DNA of 64,000 nucleotides. It comes from Chloroflexi bacterium CFX6. Its GTDB lineage: Bacteria > Chloroflexota > Anaerolineae > Anaerolineales > Villigracilaceae. Shown piece by piece: positions 59,599-64,000 of the stretch. The position numbers and the translations under genes were made by a program. The first letter of the stretch is position 1, and each line of letters starts with the position of its first letter. The notes below the pieces were generated by a model. That model did no database searches. It saw only the letters and a program-made list of their open reading frames with translations, and was not told the DNA's origin. The stretch is taken from contig SZPG01000001.1 in NCBI GenBank assembly GCA_030263595.1, positions 32,511-96,510 on the forward strand, given 5' to 3'.

Positions 59599-59640
59599 GT
59601 ACACAGGTACACAAGTACACAGGTAAACAGGTAAACACGC
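59596..59640. repeat. Octamer array GGTACACA
   Basis: GGTACACA, GGTACACAA, GTACACA, GGTAAACA, GGTAAACA units immediately upstream of the folP GTG. The family recurs at 61949. Confidence 0.8.
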
Positions 59641-59646
59641 AGACAC

Positions 59647-60531
59647 GTGAAGATCAAATTCGATTCCCTGCGCGTTGGCAATCGTGAGTTCGTTTGGGGT
59701 TCCCGCACGTACGTGATGGGCATCCTCAATGCCACGCCGGATTCTTTTTCGGGCGATGGGCTGATCGTCCACGACAACGGCGTCGAACGGTCCACGCGGC
59801 AGGCGGAGTATTTCCTCAAACACGGCGCGGACATCCTCGACGTGGGCGGCGAATCGACGCGTCCGGGCTCGCAGCCCGTCTCCGCGGAGGAGGAAATGGA
59901 GCGCGTCCTCCCCGTCATTCGAGCCATTGCAAGGGAATTCCCCGATGCGGTCATTTCGATTGACACCCATAAAGCCAAAGTCGCCGAGGAGGCGTTCAAG
60001 GCGGGCGCGCACATCCTCAACGACGTGTGGGCGCTTCGCGCGGACCCGGAACTTGCCTCCGCTGCCGCGGCGTTTCGCGTCCCTGTGACCTTGATGCACA
60101 ACCGCTCCAATCCCGCCAGCGTGGAGGTGCGCGAACGATTGGGCAACGCGTACATCGGGCCGGAATACGGGAATCTGATCGAGGACGTAAAGCGCGAATT
60201 GCTCGCCAGCGTGGAGATCGCCAAAAAGGCCGGGGTCGAGGAAAGGCATATTATTTTGGATCCAGGCATCGGCTTTGGAAAGACGCGTGAACATAATCTC
60301 GAGTTGATCAACCGCCTCGACGAGATCCGCGCGTTGGGGTATCCCGTGCTGTTGGGTCCGTCCAGAAAATCGTTCATCGGCTTCACCCTCGACCTGCCCG
60401 CGGACCAGAGAGTCGAAGGCACTGCCGCAGCCATCGCGGTGGGCATTACGCGCGGCGCGGACATCGTGAGGGTGCACGACGTGAAAGAAATGTCGCGCGT
60501 GGCAAGGATGACGGACGCGCTGGTAAGATGA
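59647..60531 (+). CDS. folP: Dihydropteroate synthase
   Basis: 294 residues: GILNATPDSFSGDG, ILDVGGESTRPGSQPV, ISIDTHKAKVAEEAF, HILNDVWALR, LMHNRSNPAS, ILDPGIGFGKTREHNL, GPSRKSFIG. It condenses the pterin diphosphate with p-aminobenzoate. The GTG at 59647 is the best start (KIKFDSLRVGNREFVWG is the family N-terminus); its upstream region is a repeat array with no clear ribosome-binding site. Confidence 0.95.
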   Translation: MKIKFDSLRVGNREFVWGSRTYVMGILNATPDSFSGDGLIVHDNGVERSTRQAEYFLKHGADILDVGGESTRPGSQPVSAEEEMERVLPVIRAIAREFPDAVISIDTHKAKVAEEAFKAGAHILNDVWALRADPELASAAAAFRVPVTLMHNRSNPASVEVRERLGNAYIGPEYGNLIEDVKRELLASVEIAKKAGVEERHIILDPGIGFGKTREHNLELINRLDEIRALGYPVLLGPSRKSFIGFTLDLPADQRVEGTAAAIAVGITRGADIVRVHDVKEMSRVARMTDALVR

Positions 60532-60539
60532 CGTGTGCC

Positions 60540-60581
60540 GCGACATTTATGTCGCATTACACAAGGCGACATAAATGTCGC
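60540..60581. repeat. Double palindrome GCGACATTTATGTCGC / GCGACATAAATGTCGC, copies 3 and 4
   Basis: Two 16-bp units (60540-60555 and 60566-60581), each nearly self-complementary and exact reverse complements of one another, 10 bp apart, between folP and the zinc-ribbon gene. Confidence 0.85.
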
Positions 60582-60600
60582 GGTACGTAAACGCAGAAAC

Positions 60601-61941
60601 ATGTTCAACGATTACAGCAGGGAACTCTTGCGAACGGGCATCATCGAAGCCAGGGCGGGATATAAACGATCCGCACAGCGTTACCTCGACCGCGCCATCT
60701 ATTCGAGCAACGATCACGAAGAGCTTGCCGAGGCGTGGTATTGGATGAGCCAGGTGGTTGACGACCCGGTTGAAAAGCGCAAGGCGGTCGAGAATTGCCT
60801 GGCGCACAACCTTCATCACGCGCGGGCGCGCAGGCTGCTGGCGATCCTGGACGGCAAACTCCGCGAAGACGAAATCATCAACCCCGATCAACTGCCGCCC
60901 GCGCCCGAAGGCTTGCGCGCCGCCGACGCGCAGAGGTTCATGTGTCCCAAATGCGGCGGACGGATGACCTTCGCGCCCGACGGTCAATCGCTGGTATGCG
61001 AATATTGCACGCGCACGCACGCGTTGGGGTTCGCCTCCAGGCCCGCCGGGGAAAAGGATTTCATCACCGCCATGGCAACCGCCCGCGGACACGGCAAGCC
61101 GCTCGACGAACAGGTTGTTCACTGCGAAGGCTGCGGATGCGAATTCATCCTGCCGCCGAGTCAGATTTCAGCCGCGTGCGTGTATTGCGGTTCCCCGCAC
61201 GTGGTGAACTGGGAAGCGGAGGAACAACTGCTCGCGCCCGATGGAGTCCTCCCGCACAAGTTCGGTCAGCGGCAGGCGGTCAAACTGCTGGTCAATTGGG
61301 TGGAGAACGGCAACATCAAGCCCGAGAAGCGGGTCGAGATGCCGCGCGGACTTTACCTCCCGTTGTGGACGTTCGACATCGGCGGCGTGACCGAATACAC
61401 GGGCGAAACCTACGAAAGCAGTTACGACGACGACAATGCGATCGCGTTGATCGCCTCCGGCAAACGGGGACAGGTGAAAAGGATTTCGGACTCCCATCCT
61501 GTTCTGGTGGACGACCTGCCGATTCCCGCGTCCCGCAAACTGTCCGCTGTTTTCCTGAGGCTGATTCCCACCTTCGACTTGAGAACCGCCCAACCCTACG
61601 ACCCGCGCTTCCTTGCGAACTGGCCCGCCGAAGTCTACGATATCCCCCTCGCCGAAGCTTCGCTCGACGCGCGCAGCCGGGCGTATGCGCACTGCAAAAA
61701 CGACCTGCCCAACCTCCTGCCCGAAACGCGCATCCTGGGTTCATCCTCCGCAGGGATGGCGATCGAATCGTTCAAACTCCTCCTGCTCCCCGTGTGGATG
61801 ACCGAACTTCCCTTCGGCGGACGGGAACATCTGGTGTTGATCAACGGGCAGAACGGCGCGGTCGCGAGCGATCTCCCGGAGAAGGATGAAAAGACCGGCG
61901 GACTGATGGAATGGTTGAAGGACCTGGTGGGGGAGGGATAA
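60601..61941 (+). CDS. TPR-like and zinc-ribbon protein, unknown
   Basis: 446 residues. N-terminal helices (about 1-90) look like tetratricopeptide units (RSAQRYLDRAIYSSNDHEELAEAWYWMSQVV). Two zinc ribbons follow: CPKCGG...CEYC (about 118-138) and CEGCGC...CVYCGS (about 177-198). The C-terminal half is beta-rich with RGLYLPLWTFDIGGVTEYTGE, as in bacterial proteins of the primosomal-helicase-related zinc-ribbon type; no catalytic motif is visible. Confidence 0.78.
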   Translation: MFNDYSRELLRTGIIEARAGYKRSAQRYLDRAIYSSNDHEELAEAWYWMSQVVDDPVEKRKAVENCLAHNLHHARARRLLAILDGKLREDEIINPDQLPPAPEGLRAADAQRFMCPKCGGRMTFAPDGQSLVCEYCTRTHALGFASRPAGEKDFITAMATARGHGKPLDEQVVHCEGCGCEFILPPSQISAACVYCGSPHVVNWEAEEQLLAPDGVLPHKFGQRQAVKLLVNWVENGNIKPEKRVEMPRGLYLPLWTFDIGGVTEYTGETYESSYDDDNAIALIASGKRGQVKRISDSHPVLVDDLPIPASRKLSAVFLRLIPTFDLRTAQPYDPRFLANWPAEVYDIPLAEASLDARSRAYAHCKNDLPNLLPETRILGSSSAGMAIESFKLLLLPVWMTELPFGGREHLVLINGQNGAVASDLPEKDEKTGGLMEWLKDLVGEG

Positions 61942-61948
61942 GCGGGGA

Positions 61949-61991
61949 GGTGAACAGGCACACAAGTACACAGGTAGACAGGTAGGCAGGC
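61949..61991. repeat. Octamer array GGTACACA family, second locus
   Basis: GGTGAACA, GGCACACAA, GTACACA, GGTAGACA, GGTAGGCA, GGCG directly after the zinc-ribbon gene; followed by an AACTTCC...GGAAGTT hairpin (61996-62018). Confidence 0.78.
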
Positions 61992-62026
61992 GAAAACTTC
62001 CAAGGCGATTGTCTCGGAAGTTCGAT

Positions 62027-62851
62027 TCAGATCGTTGTTCGAAACACGATAAACCAGCCGTTCAGAGGATGTTTCAGGGAAAAAACCCTGAACTTCCTCA
62101 TTTTGTTTTTTCCCATTACGATTTCCATTCTCCGGATGATCTGTTCTTTTTCCTCTTTGCTGTGGTAAGGGGTTACAAAATTCAGGGAATCATCCACGAT
62201 TTCGGGATATTGTTTTGGATTCAGGATATTCCCCTGCGGCTTCACTTCGGTCATAACCCTGAATCTCAGTTTTACAGATGCCTTATCCACATTTCGTACT
62301 TTGCTGAAATCCTCCTGCTCTGAAAATATGGATTCGAGTCGTTCTTTGACTTCATCAGTAATGTCCTGCCCTTCAAGCTTCTCTTCCAATATTTGTGCAA
62401 AGGATCGACGAATCAACTCTTTCACTTCGAGCGTCTCAAAGAAACTTCCGTGAACGAGACAAATTTTTTGATGCCCCGCCTTGCGCCCGCGAACCAGATA
62501 ATACACGTCGCGTTCCTTCAGGGAGAAGACATCATCGCCGGCGTCTTTCATTTGCAGGAAAGTAGTGCTGTTTTCAGAAGAAATGATCTTGTGAATGTTT
62601 TTCTTCCCCGTTGGGACGGTTGAATTGAATGAAGAGACGTTATAGACCCTGCTATCCTTCAATTCGATAAGTTCTCCGCCGGTAAACATCGAGCGGTCTT
62701 TGTTCAGTTTAATCGCCAGGTCCGGAAAGACACCTTTGTTCTTGCAGGAAAGCATGGAGGCATCGAAAACGAATTCATCCAGTTTTCCAATCCTGGATAA
62801 TGCGTCCTTGTTGAGGGCAAGATGTTTCCAGAAATGAAATATGGAATACAT
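62027..62851 (-). CDS. Probable type II restriction endonuclease
   Basis: 274 residues, AT-rich compared with the rest. A PD-(D/E)XK-like site is seen as FPDLAIKLNKDRSMFTGGELIELKDSR (PD, then ELK). The C-terminal half is helical and charged. It starts 3 bp after the methyltransferase stop on the same strand. No similarity gives a recognition site. Confidence 0.72.
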   Translation of the reverse strand: MYSIFHFWKHLALNKDALSRIGKLDEFVFDASMLSCKNKGVFPDLAIKLNKDRSMFTGGELIELKDSRVYNVSSFNSTVPTGKKNIHKIISSENSTTFLQMKDAGDDVFSLKERDVYYLVRGRKAGHQKICLVHGSFFETLEVKELIRRSFAQILEEKLEGQDITDEVKERLESIFSEQEDFSKVRNVDKASVKLRFRVMTEVKPQGNILNPKQYPEIVDDSLNFVTPYHSKEEKEQIIRRMEIVMGKNKMRKFRVFSLKHPLNGWFIVFRTTI

Positions 62852-62854
62852 GCT

Positions 62855-63739
62855 TCATCCAAAGAGGGATGGTTGCTTCGATTTTGTTTTGGCGGGCAAC
62901 TTCACCGAAGGTTTGGCGCCCCAGATTTCATTCAGGTTCTCCGTGTAACTATAATCCTCGTAATATTTTTCGACAGAATCGGCGTCGCGGACCTCTTCGA
63001 TCCGTTCGCGGATCAGGTTCGAGTTTTTAGGATCGATCTCGATCCCAATGCTGTTCCTTCCAAGTTGATGGGCAGTAACAAGCGTTGTGCCTGTCCCCGC
63101 GAATGGATCGAGTACCGTATCGCCGACTTGGGATGACGATAGAATGATCCGCAACAACAATGCAATCGGTGACTGTTGTTTGTGGAACCGCTCACCGTTT
63201 TTATCTCGGATCGCTTCATCCCCGGCAAAGTAACCAGACGTCAATTCACGGATGTCGTCCCAAACATCGGTGACATAGACACCGTTTTCGCGTTCAAATT
63301 TGTAGTTTGCAGGTAAGGGTGGAGAAATCCGCAGGCGATTGAACACGCGTGCCCTTTCGCCTTTGGTTGCATAAATCAGGATTTGATAATGTTTTCCGAA
63401 TTTGCTGGCAACCGGCACGGCAGAAGTTTTCTTCTTCCAGATGATTAGGTTTTGTAAAGTCCATCCTGTTTCCCTCAAGGAGCGTAAAACATCCTCGGCA
63501 TTTTTCTCGCGTTGCATAAAATAGATCGCACCACCATCGGACGTGACATCATATACTTTTTGACAAACATCCTTCATCATCCCCCAATATGCCTCCGGAG
63601 ACAAATTGTCGTTGTGGTGGGCATAGTCCTTGTTTTGATTGAACGGAGGATCAAGGAAAGTTAAATCAACATTTCCTGAAAAGCGTTTGCTGTCCAGTTG
63701 TTCCAAACAATCACCAGTGATAACTGTGTATTTGCTCAT
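62855..63739 (-). CDS. DNA methyltransferase (beta group) of a type II system
   Basis: 294 residues: ITGDCLEQL, LTFLDPPFNQNKDYAHH (motif IV), then after a target-recognition region VLDPFAGTGTTLVTAHQLGRNSIGIEID (motif I). The order IV-then-I marks the beta group; DPPFN suits N6-adenine or N4-cytosine methylation. Recognition site unknown. Start 63739 follows AAAGGATCCTAA. Confidence 0.87.
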   Translation of the reverse strand: MSKYTVITGDCLEQLDSKRFSGNVDLTFLDPPFNQNKDYAHHNDNLSPEAYWGMMKDVCQKVYDVTSDGGAIYFMQREKNAEDVLRSLRETGWTLQNLIIWKKKTSAVPVASKFGKHYQILIYATKGERARVFNRLRISPPLPANYKFERENGVYVTDVWDDIRELTSGYFAGDEAIRDKNGERFHKQQSPIALLLRIILSSSQVGDTVLDPFAGTGTTLVTAHQLGRNSIGIEIDPKNSNLIRERIEEVRDADSVEKYYEDYSYTENLNEIWGAKPSVKLPAKTKSKQPSLFG

Positions 63740-63779
63740 TTAGGATCCTTTATGTATGGCAATGGGTACAAGCAAGATT

Positions 63780-63900
63780 TTACTGCTTTTCTCCAACTTC
63801 AATTATCAAACTTTGATTTTTCTCTACTTCCGCACGCAATTTCCTGAGGACATCCAATTCATCGTTTGTAATCATTTTCTTATTTTTCCTGACGAACGCA
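63780..63900 (-). pseudogene. Truncated small frame next to an insertion sequence
   Basis: A minus-strand frame reads SAFVRKNKK then MITNDELDVLRKLRAEVEKN and QSLIIEVGEKQ before its stop at 63780. It runs leftward into the methylase operon and is open upstream until the insertion sequence end near 63905. It could be the tail of a regulator or start at the ATG 63875 (31 residues). Confidence 0.4.
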
Positions 63901-64000
63901 CTTAAGTGGATAAGGAAATTTAGACACGAAAACGGGCATAATTAAGGTGTACTTTTAGGAGAAAAGCCATGCCCAAGCGACGACACTTCAGCGCCAACCA
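63900..64000 (+). mobile_element. Left end of an insertion sequence (partial)
   Basis: About 70 bp of leader (TAAGTGGATAAGGAAATTTA on) precede a reading frame starting PKRRHFSAN at 63969 after TTTTAGGAGAAAAGCC. This N-terminus is that of IS3-like transposase OrfA proteins. The element continues beyond the window; the exact inverted repeat cannot be fixed. Confidence 0.6.
63969..64000 (+). CDS. Transposase OrfA, IS3-like, N-terminal end (partial)
   Basis: Only ten codons are present (MPKRRHFSAN). Basic residues followed by F-S-A-x fit the start of the IS3/IS911-type helix-turn-helix protein. A good AGGAG site lies 8 nt upstream. Confidence 0.55.
   Translation, partial: MPKRRHFSAN

Overview
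The window reads as chromosomal DNA of a Chloroflexota bacterium, most like the class Anaerolineae. Support: high G+C codon use; the DUF3090 plus SCO1664-like gene pair (known mainly from Actinobacteria and Chloroflexi); single-gene housekeeping blocks such as coaBC, moaA, ybeY, folK/folP and a TRAM-PIN protein; and many small interspersed palindromes and heptamer arrays between genes. The taxonomic call rests on protein resemblance only. About 60 genes are supported, packed tightly on both strands, with one tRNA-Arg(CCU).

Layout. 1-4.2 kb: end of guaA, a membrane protein, an FHA-domain surface protein and a membrane-tethered PP2C phosphatase. 4.3-6.8 kb: cupin gene, MntA-HepT toxin-antitoxin pair, DUF2442 gene with a broken DUF4160 partner, and rsmG; two accessory cassettes here are each bracketed by a copy of the neighbouring gene's 3' end. 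6.9-16.2 kb (minus strand): DUF4349 protein, phosphoesterase, coaBC, a 1269-residue secreted nuclease, an Rnk/GreA-type factor and cysS. 16.2-24.3 kb: a decayed inverted repeat array, TRAM-PIN protein, moaA, LysE exporter, yqeY, and the PgpH-type HD protein-ybeY-dgkA cluster. 24.4-31 kb: tRNA-Arg, a candidate small RNA, and a TetR-controlled ABC export operon. 31-39.4 kb: GH4 glycosidase, CDF metal exporter, GNAT, SIS isomerase, an orphan ATP-grasp ligase, proC and an AbrB-PIN toxin-antitoxin pair.

39.7-45.8 kb: ABC-F ATPase, then a restriction-modification island (HicB-like gene, YhdJ-like adenine methylase, endonuclease) and a third cassette bracketed by copies of the 5' end of the next gene. 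45.8-61.9 kb: ftsK, rnz, a phosphofructokinase with pyrophosphate-type signature residues, a mechanosensitive-type channel, an acyl-CoA mutase large subunit with isobutyryl-type residues, the DUF3090/SCO1664 pair, homoserine dehydrogenase, folK, folP and a zinc-ribbon protein. 62-64 kb: a second restriction-modification pair, a truncated reading frame and the start of an insertion sequence.

The most unusual signal is the recurrence of small accessory cassettes (toxin-antitoxin type or unknown small genes) at gene ends, each flanked by a 35-74 bp direct duplication of the host gene's terminus (4642/5351, 5485/6081, 44035/44712). A second theme is repeats that touch genes directly: heptamer arrays and palindromes supply stop codons, C-terminal residues or ribosome-binding sites. 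A third is likely leaderless transcription, with -10 boxes exactly 7 nt before the ATG of several genes.
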